Below are positions 1 through 6,816 of a DNA stretch of 8,399 bases, one piece after another. A program made the translations under genes and the position numbers. Positions within the stretch are counted from its first letter, which is position 1. Every line of letters starts with the position of its first letter. The notes beneath the pieces were generated by a model. It searched no databases. It was not told the DNA's origin and saw only the letters and a program-made list of their open reading frames with translations. This stretch comes from a bacterium (lineage in GTDB: Bacteria; Zixibacteria; MSB-5A5; GN15; FEB-12): NCBI GenBank assembly GCA_030640905.1, contig DAOWIM010000147.1, forward strand, positions 1 to 8,399, given 5' to 3'.

Positions 1-981
1 ACCATCCTCGAGAACTGGCAGGGCCCGGTAAGTCTGGCTGAGCCGGTTGGCAACACCTACCATTTTGCCGTCAAGCAAAATGGTGTCAATCTCGATTTCC
101 ACCTGCGCCAATTTTTCAGGGATCGTCAGGCATCATTCCATCTTTTTGATACTTTTGACGACTTACAGACTATCTGTCAGCGGTGGCCAGTTGACTTGAT
201 ACTGATCGGCGGTCGTCACGATTTACTCAGTGAGATTGAGATGGTCCAGGCCATCAAGCAGAACATTTTACTCTCCATCATACCGACCATTCTCTATCAC
301 CCTGATCCGCCCGACAGTCTTGCTATTGCCGCATACGAAAACGGAGCCGAAGATTTGATCCACGGAACCTGGATCAATCAACTCGAGAAAGTTCGCATCC
401 AGCAGGTGATCGAACGTTCCCGCCGAGACCTTGCCGTCAACTCGACCACGCGTCTGCCTGGCGCGTCGATTATCGAGCACGAGATTGCGCATCAAATTGA
501 ACTGGGAGCCGAATTTGCCGTTTGCTACGCTGACCTCGATAATTTCAAAGCGTACAACGATTACTACGGGTATGTCTTCGGCGACCGCGTTATCAAACTG
601 ACTGCACGGATTATCAAGGATATTGTCTTTGATGTCTGCCCCGGTGGTTTTGTCGGACATATCGCCGGCGACGATTTCCTCTATATTGTGTCGATTGATC
701 TTATCGATAAGGTATGTTCCGCCATTATCAAGACGTTCGACAGTATTATTCCGTGGCGTTACGAGGAAGAAGACCGCGAGCGGGGGTATATTACTACAAC
801 CAATCGCCAGGATCAGGTCGAGCAGTTTCCGTTGCTGACAATTTCGATTGCGGTGATTCCCAATTCCAACGGCAAGTTTGAGCATATCGGTGAGCTTTCC
901 AAGATGCTGGCCGACCTGAAGACAGCCACCAAAAAGATTCCCGGCTCAAACTATCTTGTGGAACGCCGCAAGAAGTACTGA
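1..981 (+). CDS. Receiver-like/GGDEF domain signalling protein (5' end missing)
   Basis: The frame is open from the left edge to TGA at 979-981, so the N-terminus lies outside the window; the TTG at 196 is not the start. Visible residues about 20-135 look like a response-regulator receiver fold (VDLILIGG strand, ENGAEDLI helix region) without its chemistry. Gly replaces the phospho-acceptor Asp after LILI, the β1 acidic pair is absent, and HG stands where the Lys-Pro would be. A TRLPG linker leads into a GGDEF domain (about residues 160-326) with DLDNFKAYND and FGD near its start. The signature motif reads AGDDF (664-678) instead of GGDEF. There is no RxxD inhibitory site just upstream of it; that stretch reads CPGG. 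The GGDEF family makes cyclic di-GMP. AGDDF keeps the acidic residues, so activity is possible but unproven. The gene converges on the minus-strand operon. The domain call is firm; the catalytic state and the full architecture are unknown. Confidence 0.88.
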   Translation, partial: TILENWQGPVSLAEPVGNTYHFAVKQNGVNLDFHLRQFFRDRQASFHLFDTFDDLQTICQRWPVDLILIGGRHDLLSEIEMVQAIKQNILLSIIPTILYHPDPPDSLAIAAYENGAEDLIHGTWINQLEKVRIQQVIERSRRDLAVNSTTRLPGASIIEHEIAHQIELGAEFAVCYADLDNFKAYNDYYGYVFGDRVIKLTARIIKDIVFDVCPGGFVGHIAGDDFLYIVSIDLIDKVCSAIIKTFDSIIPWRYEEEDRERGYITTTNRQDQVEQFPLLTISIAVIPNSNGKFEHIGELSKMLADLKTATKKIPGSNYLVERRKKY

Positions 982-1006
982 GCATCCATACAAAATAACA
1001 TACCGG

Positions 1007-1085
1007 TCATTGCGAGCGAAGCGAAGCAATCTCATTCTGTCCGAGATTGCCGCGTCGTCCGCCTACAGCGGCCTCCTCGCAATGA
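1007..1085. repeat. Palindromic interspersed repeat (CATTGCGAG type)
   Basis: This 79-base element has perfect outer arms, TCATTGCGAG (1007-1016) and CTCGCAATGA (1076-1085). Nested inside are GCAATCTC (1026-1033) with GAGATTGC (1043-1050), and CCGC (1059-1062) with GCGG (1068-1071). The left arm contains the short tandem GCGAAGCGAAGC. Similar CATTGCGAGCGAAGCGAAGCAATC sequences are dispersed in intergenic regions of many unrelated bacteria as small non-coding repeats, probably mobile or REP-like. It fills most of the 131-base gap between two convergent genes. A folded transcript could help end transcription from both sides, but neither side has a proper T-tract. Only one copy lies in this window, so its repetition in the genome is inferred. 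Confidence 0.72.
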
Positions 1086-1112
1086 CGAATTCGCTGTCTT
1101 TCAGCAGCTTTC

Positions 1113-3272
1113 CTATTTCAATTGATTTCTGAGATTTACCGCCGGGCCGTAGTTCGGCTGGTAACGAAAGCAAAGGTCCAGATATTTCAGGACTGTATCG
1201 CGAGGTTGTCCGAGTTGGTGGCTGGCTGCCGCGATTGCGTAGTATGCCTGATAGGTTGATGAATCAGCGGCAAGAGCCCGGTGCATCTTTTCGATACCGT
1301 CGGCAGGTCGGTTGCGCAACATAAACGAGAATCCCCAATTGAACCAGTCACCCGCCGTTGGTTCGCCAAGTAACTGCCCGGCTGCGAACATGGAATCAGC
1401 GGTTTGGAACTCTCCCTGGCGGGCAAGGAAGGCGGAGTATCGCAGCAGAAGATCACCGCGCGAGTCATCTATCGAGATCGCCTGTCGATACGAATGAGCG
1501 GCCCCGTCCGGTCGCTGACTCTGTTCAAATGCGTCAGCCATGCCAAGGTGGGTGGTGATAATGTCACCGGTTGCGGTGGTGGCTGTGTCGTAGCGCTGCA
1601 ACGCCATTTGGTAGAGCACCAGTGCTGAGTCCAGCAGGTTATTGTCGACAGCGAGAACAGCATAGTTGTGATAGGTGGCCGGATAATCTGGCTGTGCGTC
1701 GATAGCTCGCAGATAATTGTTTTCGGCTTCGACAGTCTTGCCGAGACGATATTGTACAAAGGCAAGATTGTTGAGAATCGGTGCTGAATATGGAAACGAG
1801 GAAATGGCCAGTTCGTACTCGCGTTCAGCTCCGGCCAGATCGCCCAGTTGTTCGTTGGCGATACCCTGGTTGAAGTGAATCTGGAAACTTTCTCCCAGAT
1901 AGCCTGAGTCGTAGTATCGACCGTTGAGAATAACCAGTGAGATCAAAAACAATGCAACAGGTGCAATCAGGAGCAGGTATTTTCTTTGGACGACAATGTC
2001 GCGGAGTTTCACGATTCCGGCCGCTGCCAGAATCATCAGGAACGGCAACAACGATAACCGATGACGCGCCGTTACCAGAAAAAGCACAATCGAAGGCATA
2101 TAGGCGATGAGAAAAATATATAGCGGCGCCAGTTTGATCCAGTCGCGTCGATAGAGATACGCTCCGAGTAGGAATAATGGTAGCAGCAATCCGAATGGGA
2201 AGTAGATCAATTTGTGCCAGACGAGAACCGAGAAGAGCGCTGACTTGGTGCGCTGATAGTAGATATCCACGTTGTCGCTGTTCTCGAAACCATTGACAAG
2301 GTAGACGCATTTTTTCCAGACCAACTCAAGAAAGTGCGAAGGGTTCTCGGCTATGAAGTCCACCGCCCGCGAAGTCCAGAATGCGGAGAGCTCAGCATCG
2401 GTCATTGATCTGCCGGTTTCTCGTTCGGCTGCCGCTTTTGTCTGTACGCCGAATTGTCGCCAGCTAACCGACTCGTCGAGGTCAACCTCCGGCATAAGCA
2501 TTGTCAACCCGTCAGCGTTGGGATTGTTGCCCAGATAGAGGTTGATGCCGCCCTGCGAAGAGATCAGAACAAAATCTCCGGTGACGATCAGATTCCGAAT
2601 AGTGACAGGAGCTACCACCGCCAGCACGCCGCAAAGCATGATGACCGACATAATGAGACGACGCCCGAATGCTGCCCCACGGTCGCTGCGAATCAGTTTC
2701 CACAAGATCAGAAATGGAATTACCAGCAGGATATTGGGACGCGCAATTGCTGCCAGTCCGAAAATCGCGCCGGTAAGAAGCCACGTTGCGGTTACTTTCG
2801 AGTCGAAATAGACTACAAAGCGATACATTCCCCAGACTACGAAAAAGAGAAACAGCACCGGGATAAGGAACATCGTTTCATAGAAGATCAGCGTACCGTA
2901 AACTGCATAGATAAGCCCGGCGACAATGGCGACTGTGCGGTTGAAGAGATGATGGGCCAGGCGGTAGGTGAAGAAAATTGTCCCGACACACAGCAGCGTT
3001 TGCAACAGTTTGGACCAGAAGATCGAGCTGCCGGTGACAGCAGCCAGAAAAGCCAAAAAGTATGGATAGAGAGGTGCCCGAAACCACGATTGTTCCCCCC
3101 AGAACGAACTCTGCATAATCTCGTGAGCCCATTCCCAGTGCCATTTTTCATCAATCATTGGCACCGCAAACTGAGGCCACTGACTCAGCTCAACCAGATA
3201 AACCAGTCGGAGGAGAACGGCGATACCGCCGATTATCAGCGGCCATTTATTTTCCGAGATGAACTTCTTCAC
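1113..3272 (-). CDS. GT39-type membrane glycosyltransferase with C-terminal TPR domain
   Basis: The 719-residue protein has two parts. Residues 1-450 form a polytopic membrane region with roughly ten hydrophobic segments (near 11-28, 70-86, 90-105, 113-150, 163-193, 207-224, 350-372, 381-400, 408-420 and 432-449). It resembles GT-C fold enzymes of the PMT/ArnT (GT39) group. Asp41-Glu42 sit in the first extracytoplasmic loop, where this fold carries its catalytic acid; FRAPLYPYFLAF follows at 64-75, and TARHRLSLLP (401-410) matches the conserved basic motif of the family. Such enzymes transfer sugar from a polyprenyl-phosphate carrier on the outer face of the membrane. Residues about 465-719 form some seven TPR repeats (for example 465-498, 499-532, 533-559, 574-607), likely periplasmic and suited to binding partners. 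The start is GTG; it lies 12 bases after the upstream stop, with only a weak ribosome site. It is the last gene of the operon. Acceptor and donor are unknown. Confidence 0.85.
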   Translation of the reverse strand: MKKFISENKWPLIIGGIAVLLRLVYLVELSQWPQFAVPMIDEKWHWEWAHEIMQSSFWGEQSWFRAPLYPYFLAFLAAVTGSSIFWSKLLQTLLCVGTIFFTYRLAHHLFNRTVAIVAGLIYAVYGTLIFYETMFLIPVLFLFFVVWGMYRFVVYFDSKVTATWLLTGAIFGLAAIARPNILLVIPFLILWKLIRSDRGAAFGRRLIMSVIMLCGVLAVVAPVTIRNLIVTGDFVLISSQGGINLYLGNNPNADGLTMLMPEVDLDESVSWRQFGVQTKAAAERETGRSMTDAELSAFWTSRAVDFIAENPSHFLELVWKKCVYLVNGFENSDNVDIYYQRTKSALFSVLVWHKLIYFPFGLLLPLFLLGAYLYRRDWIKLAPLYIFLIAYMPSIVLFLVTARHRLSLLPFLMILAAAGIVKLRDIVVQRKYLLLIAPVALFLISLVILNGRYYDSGYLGESFQIHFNQGIANEQLGDLAGAEREYELAISSFPYSAPILNNLAFVQYRLGKTVEAENNYLRAIDAQPDYPATYHNYAVLAVDNNLLDSALVLYQMALQRYDTATTATGDIITTHLGMADAFEQSQRPDGAAHSYRQAISIDDSRGDLLLRYSAFLARQGEFQTADSMFAAGQLLGEPTAGDWFNWGFSFMLRNRPADGIEKMHRALAADSSTYQAYYAIAAASHQLGQPRDTVLKYLDLCFRYQPNYGPAVNLRNQLK

Positions 3273-3284
3273 CGGCTCACAGCC

Positions 3285-4235
3285 CTACTGAGTACGATCA
3301 ATATCAAGCGTGGTCAGCTGTTTCCCACGTTTGACCAGCCAGAGTGAACGTGCTCCCACCAATCGGTCAGGGTCGAATCGGAGTGTACCGTACTCTTCCA
3401 GCAGGATTGTCCTGACTATCAGATCGACTACAAGTGCGCGGTTGCCCAGATTAATTCCCAGGAAACTGCTTTCGTATCCCAGCCACCGGGCATAGAGAGC
3501 GGTGCCGTAGTCAACACGATCAAGCGTTTCCCCCAGCAATCTGTATAGCCACGGCGATATGTTCTCGCCTGTCGTTAAGTCGATGACTTCTATCAGATCG
3601 CCTTTGTCACGTCTGCCGGCATTGAGCAGGTTGAACCGACCATCGGGTGACACATTAACTTTGCCGTGCACTCCGGTGCTTTCTGCCGCGAAGTCCGGAC
3701 CTTTGATCCTGACAATCTCCATGTCGTCGCCGTTGAGATAGATGTAACCATCGGCTGCCCAATAAACACCGCGACTGGTGCGTCTCATATCGGGAAAATC
3801 GATCAACCAGTTTACACTGTCGGTGTCACGATCATAGATGCCAAATCGTAGCGGTACAAATTGTTTCTGGTCGGTAATCTGCTTGCCGGTAATGAAGGCC
3901 AACTGGCGCCCGTTGGGGCTAAAAGAGAACTCCACTATTGGTATATCGAGTTGTTTGAGTTTGACGGCAGCTTTGTTTACAAACTGGAGGATGGGGACGA
4001 TTATCTGGGGTCGTCTGGCGCCGGAGTCGGAAGGGGTTGTGTAGTCAAATGATAGCACAGCAAAGTCGCCGGATTGTTCGGCGACTTTTATTTCTGTTAC
4101 TTTGTCTCCGGCGGTTACAAAAAAAGCGTTTCGGTCGGACGAAGGCAACTGCTGTCTGTAAACTGTCCGCCCGCTACTGGAATAGATAGTCGCAGCGGAT
4201 AGTAAGCTCGGGCATTGCCATAACATCATGCACAC
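3285..4235 (-). CDS. Exported beta-propeller-like (PD40/TolB-type) protein, start uncertain
   Basis: This protein of about 316 residues contains repeated strands typical of WD40-like PD40 propellers: FSFSPNGRQLAFITG near 103-117, YWAADGYIYLNG near 158-169 and VNVSPDGRFNLL near 193-204. The N-terminus is hydrophobic and ends in LLSAAT, like a signal peptide, so it probably acts outside the cytoplasm. The 5' end is odd. The first canonical start in frame is GTG at 4235 (ATGs at 4229 and 4226), giving a short leader with no basic residues. The same frame continues upstream with RTWLPAVLV, which would complete a normal signal peptide, but offers no ATG, GTG or TTG. A GAGGTG sequence at 4267-4272 resembles a ribosome site with no usual start at a proper distance. 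The gene is the middle one of the operon, 65 bases after the transporter and 12 before the glycosyltransferase. The role is unknown; the propeller call rests on motifs only. Confidence 0.7.
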   Translation of the reverse strand: MCMMLWQCPSLLSAATIYSSSGRTVYRQQLPSSDRNAFFVTAGDKVTEIKVAEQSGDFAVLSFDYTTPSDSGARRPQIIVPILQFVNKAAVKLKQLDIPIVEFSFSPNGRQLAFITGKQITDQKQFVPLRFGIYDRDTDSVNWLIDFPDMRRTSRGVYWAADGYIYLNGDDMEIVRIKGPDFAAESTGVHGKVNVSPDGRFNLLNAGRRDKGDLIEVIDLTTGENISPWLYRLLGETLDRVDYGTALYARWLGYESSFLGINLGNRALVVDLIVRTILLEEYGTLRFDPDRLVGARSLWLVKRGKQLTTLDIDRTQ

Positions 4236-4300
4236 CAGAACTGCTGGCAGCCAGGTTCTGGTGGAGCACCTCGGACGTTTGTCTGGCCGGGAAGAGATTG

Positions 4301-6283
4301 CTATGACCTCTTCTTGAATCCGTGATAAGTGAGATGACCGAGGTAGAGAGCCAGCGATGCAAACGCCAGCACCGAAACCAACGGTCCCCAGCTACCGGTA
4401 AGAGAACCAAGCATGCCGGCATATCGGTCATAGTAGCCGGTTACCGGTTCGCCGTATGTTGGCCAGGCTCCAATCAGGAACGCGACTGTTACACCCAAAA
4501 TCGCACCACCGGCGACTAGGCCCGAAGAGAACAAGACGCCCCGTTCGTGGCGAGTCTTGTGTTCCTTGTCGCTGGACATCTTGCGAATCACAGCCGCTAC
4601 TATTCCACCGGCCATGATCGGCGAGGATAATGACAACGGCAGGTACAGACCGATAGCTACCGGCAACGACTGAATGCCGAGCAACTCAATCGCCAGCGCG
4701 ATCATGCCGCCAACAATGATCGGCGCCCACGGCAGGTTGGCGTTCATGATTCCCTGAACTACTGTTGCCATCACGTTCGCCTGTGGCGCCAATAGCGGTT
4801 CGCGAGCAGTGGCACCTTCGACAAATCCGAAAGCATCATTGAGGTAGTAAATCGTAAATCCCATTGCCAGGGCCGGAAAAAGAAGGCCAATAAATTCTGT
4901 CCATTGTTGTTTATACGGCGTAGCACCTAGCAAGTATCCCGTTTTCAGGTCCTGGGCGATATCGCCCGACATACATACCGCGATGCAGACAATAGTCCCG
5001 ACCGACATAGCGGTCACCATTCCGGTTGTGCCTGAGATTCCGAAATACGCCAGAACGAGACACGTTACCAGCAGGGTGGCGATTGTCATTCCGGAAACGG
5101 GGGAGGAGGACGAGCCGACAATACCCACAATCCTTGCGGCCACTACTACGAAAAAGAATCCGAACAACACCGCCAGCGCCGCGCCAAGAAAGTGCAGCTC
5201 AGTACCGGGGAGTAACCAGATAGCAATTATCACTCCAATGACACCAAGCATGACCCATTTCATTGGCAGGTCGTGATCGGTGCGAATAACTGCTTCCTCG
5301 GAGGTCTTGCTGAATATCTGGCCGAACCCTTTCCGAAACGATGAAATAATCACCGGCACCGATTTTATCAGCGAGACAAATCCTCCGACGGCTACGGCTC
5401 CCACCCCAAGATATTTGATATAGGAATTACGTAGTTGCCCGGGGTCCATATCGGCGAGCGGTATTGTACCCGGTGAGATGATCTGGCCGGGGATTTGCTC
5501 GCCAATGAAAGCCAGGAGGGGACCAATCCCAAGATACCCCAGCACGGCACCACCCATCATCAGGGCCGCAATGCGGGGGCCGATGATGTAACCAACGCCT
5601 AATAGGGTAGGGGTAGCATCAATACCAACGGTACCGCCTTTCAGTAGTCCCTTAAAATTGTAATTAACCGACATCGCCCAACCGCGGCAGGCTTCTCCCA
5701 GAGCTGTGTAGAGCGCACCGAGGCCAATTCCCCAGAATACAGTCTTTGCTTTCTCGCCGCCTTCATCACCGGCTATGATTATCTCCGCGCAGGCGGTACC
5801 TTCCGGGAAGACCAGCTTGCCATGTTCACGCTCGACTAAATACTTGCGAAGGGGGATCATCAGAAGTATCCCCAGCGAGCCACCCAGCATCGCCAGCCAG
5901 AAAATTTGAGCTTTGGAGACATCGTGGAAATATCCCGCTGCCGCCAATTCCTGATTGGCCGACCAGATGAAGAACGCCGGGATCGTGAAGGTGATACCAG
6001 CCGCCAGCGACTCACCGGCAGAGCCGACTGTTTGCACGATATTGTTCTCCAGAACCGTAACGCGCTTGAACAGTAGCCGGAGCACCGCCATTGATATGAC
6101 TGCTGCGGGTATTGATGCTGACACCGTCATGCCGAATTTCAAGGCCATGTAGGCATTGGCCACGCCAAAAACCACCGATATTAAGGAACCGAGGATCAAC
6201 GCCTTGATCGTTACTTCAGCCACCGGTGAGCCAGCGGCAACAAATGGTTTAAACTGCTCTGAGTTCTGGTTGGAACTGTGCAA
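4301..6283 (-). CDS. OPT-family oligopeptide transporter
   Basis: This is a membrane carrier of 660 residues with the full prokaryotic OPT/YSL signature. Near the N-terminus are GVANAYMALKFGMTVSASIP and AAVISMAVLR, then ENNIVQTVGSAGESLAAG, then IPLRKYLVEREHGKLVFPEG with TACAEII. Further on come KGGTVGIDATPTLLGVGYI and a dozen or more hydrophobic segments, ending in a cytoplasmic-type basic tail (HGFKKRS). OPT proteins import small peptides or metal-chelate complexes with protons across the inner membrane; the bacterial branch's substrates are mostly undetermined. I place the start at TTG 6281-6283, because AGGAGGT (6287-6293) lies just before it, though the spacing of 3-4 bases is short. A longer start at TTG 6313 has no ribosome site. 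It is the first gene of a probable operon with the propeller and glycosyltransferase genes, which suggests co-expression rather than a known shared pathway. Confidence 0.93.
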   Translation of the reverse strand: MHSSNQNSEQFKPFVAAGSPVAEVTIKALILGSLISVVFGVANAYMALKFGMTVSASIPAAVISMAVLRLLFKRVTVLENNIVQTVGSAGESLAAGITFTIPAFFIWSANQELAAAGYFHDVSKAQIFWLAMLGGSLGILLMIPLRKYLVEREHGKLVFPEGTACAEIIIAGDEGGEKAKTVFWGIGLGALYTALGEACRGWAMSVNYNFKGLLKGGTVGIDATPTLLGVGYIIGPRIAALMMGGAVLGYLGIGPLLAFIGEQIPGQIISPGTIPLADMDPGQLRNSYIKYLGVGAVAVGGFVSLIKSVPVIISSFRKGFGQIFSKTSEEAVIRTDHDLPMKWVMLGVIGVIIAIWLLPGTELHFLGAALAVLFGFFFVVVAARIVGIVGSSSSPVSGMTIATLLVTCLVLAYFGISGTTGMVTAMSVGTIVCIAVCMSGDIAQDLKTGYLLGATPYKQQWTEFIGLLFPALAMGFTIYYLNDAFGFVEGATAREPLLAPQANVMATVVQGIMNANLPWAPIIVGGMIALAIELLGIQSLPVAIGLYLPLSLSSPIMAGGIVAAVIRKMSSDKEHKTRHERGVLFSSGLVAGGAILGVTVAFLIGAWPTYGEPVTGYYDRYAGMLGSLTGSWGPLVSVLAFASLALYLGHLTYHGFKKRS

Positions 6284-6320
6284 GGGACCTCCTGATCCGT
6301 GGTGAATAATCAACTATCGT

Positions 6321-6352
6321 TTTATATGTGGGGTGGTCTGGAGAATTGTCAA
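6321..6352 (-). promoter_or_regulatory. Candidate sigma-70 promoter of the OPT operon
   Basis: On the minus strand a perfect -35 TTGACA (6347-6352) precedes TATAAA (6321-6326). The spacer of 20 bases is long; the alternative -10 CATATA (6323-6328) gives 18. It lies about 40 bases ahead of the chosen TTG start of the transporter. The -35 is convincing; the -10 choice is not settled. Confidence 0.5.
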
Positions 6353-6629
6353 GATATTAGTTGCCCGGCCTTCAGTTCGGTCGCATGCGATATCGATATC
6401 GACAGCATTATTATTTGTAAGAAAAGCGCAGTTACTGCACCTAACGTATAGGAACATTTGAGGCAAGACAAAGCCCGCGACCGGATTGGAGAAAAAGCCG
6501 GATTTCGGGAACAAAATTTGCTTTACTTTGCTATATATTATAGCGAGGCAAGCCGGAAAAGCTGGCCAATGAGAGGTTTTGGCGAATCTGGCTATCTCGA
6601 TGGAAACCAAGCGGATATAAATAAAACGC
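6353..6629. other. Divergent intergenic stretch with short inverted repeats, no gene
   Basis: No credible protein gene is seen between the two divergent promoters. Besides the palindromes at 6381-6401, it holds GCTATA-TAT-TATAGC (6530-6544). It also holds an imperfect stem-loop in which CCCG (6474-6477) and CCGG (6481-6484) pair with CCGG (6498-6501) and CGGG (6506-6509). It is richer in A+T than the flanking genes. These could be regulator sites or remnants of an RNA; nothing matches a riboswitch I recognise. Confidence 0.45.
6381..6401. promoter_or_regulatory. Two overlapping perfect palindromes, possible operator
   Basis: TCGCATGCGA (6381-6390) is a perfect 10-base palindrome and overlaps CGATATCGATATCG (6388-6401), a perfect 14-base palindrome built on a tandem GATATC. 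They lie about 30 bases upstream of the -35 of the OPT promoter, where activators often bind. No regulator gene is in the window, so the role is inferred from position and symmetry. Confidence 0.35.
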
Positions 6630-6658
6630 TTGACAATTATGGCCTGAGGTCGTATAAT
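6630..6658 (+). promoter_or_regulatory. Perfect consensus sigma-70 promoter
   Basis: TTGACA (6630-6635), a 17-base spacer and TATAAT (6653-6658) match the housekeeping promoter consensus at every position and at ideal spacing. Transcription should start near 6665, about 150 bases before the TTG of the secreted protein. A full-consensus promoter suggests strong, basically constitutive transcription, perhaps tuned in the leader. Confidence 0.85.
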
Positions 6659-6664
6659 ACAAAC

Positions 6665-6816
6665 GGGTTATCGTAAGAAATAGCGGTAACTGTTAATGTG
6701 AAAAATCTTTCGTAAACGATTCGTATTTGCGGATAAATCAGGACAAGTGCAGTCTCATGGATGTGTTGTTTCTGCGGTTGTTCCTGCAACACAAGTAAGC
6801 CTTTAGGAGGTGAACC
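6665..6816 (+). promoter_or_regulatory. Long structured 5' leader with strong ribosome site
   Basis: The predicted untranslated leader is about 150 bases. It can form a hairpin at its 5' end, GTTATCG (6667-6673) with CGGTAAC (6684-6690), with one G-T pair. A second is CGTAAA (6711-6716) with TTTGCG (6726-6731). A third is TGTGTTG (6762-6768) with CAACACA (6787-6793), ending 11 bases before the ribosome site. The loop of the last carries an imperfect direct repeat, TTGTTTCTGC and TTGTTCCTGC. AGGAGGTGA (6805-6813) is a perfect Shine-Dalgarno and fixes the TTG at 6817 as the start. No known riboswitch class is recognised. Confidence 0.5.

Noticed and set aside
268..885. Minus-strand 205-codon open frame opposite the GGDEF gene
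   Set aside because: It lies wholly within a gene with firm domain motifs and has no ribosome site or recognisable family.
2454..3347. Plus-strand 297-codon open frame
   Set aside because: It is antisense to the glycosyltransferase, has a composition rich in Gln, Asp and Arg typical of a reverse-frame shadow, and lacks a domain.
6530..6544. Promoter at the A+T-rich GCTATATATTATAGC
   Set aside because: No -35 lies at a suitable distance on either strand; it is better described as a short palindrome.
6314..6610. Minus-strand 98-codon open frame upstream of the OPT gene
   Set aside because: It covers the candidate OPT promoter and palindromes, has no good start signal and shows no domain.
6458..6676. 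Plus-strand 72-codon open frame
   Set aside because: It starts with TTG without a ribosome site, spans the consensus promoter and has no protein-like pattern.
6665..6816. Cyclic di-GMP or other known riboswitch in the leader of the secreted protein
   Set aside because: Conserved cores such as ACGCAAAGCC are absent, and the hairpins do not enclose a recognisable aptamer.
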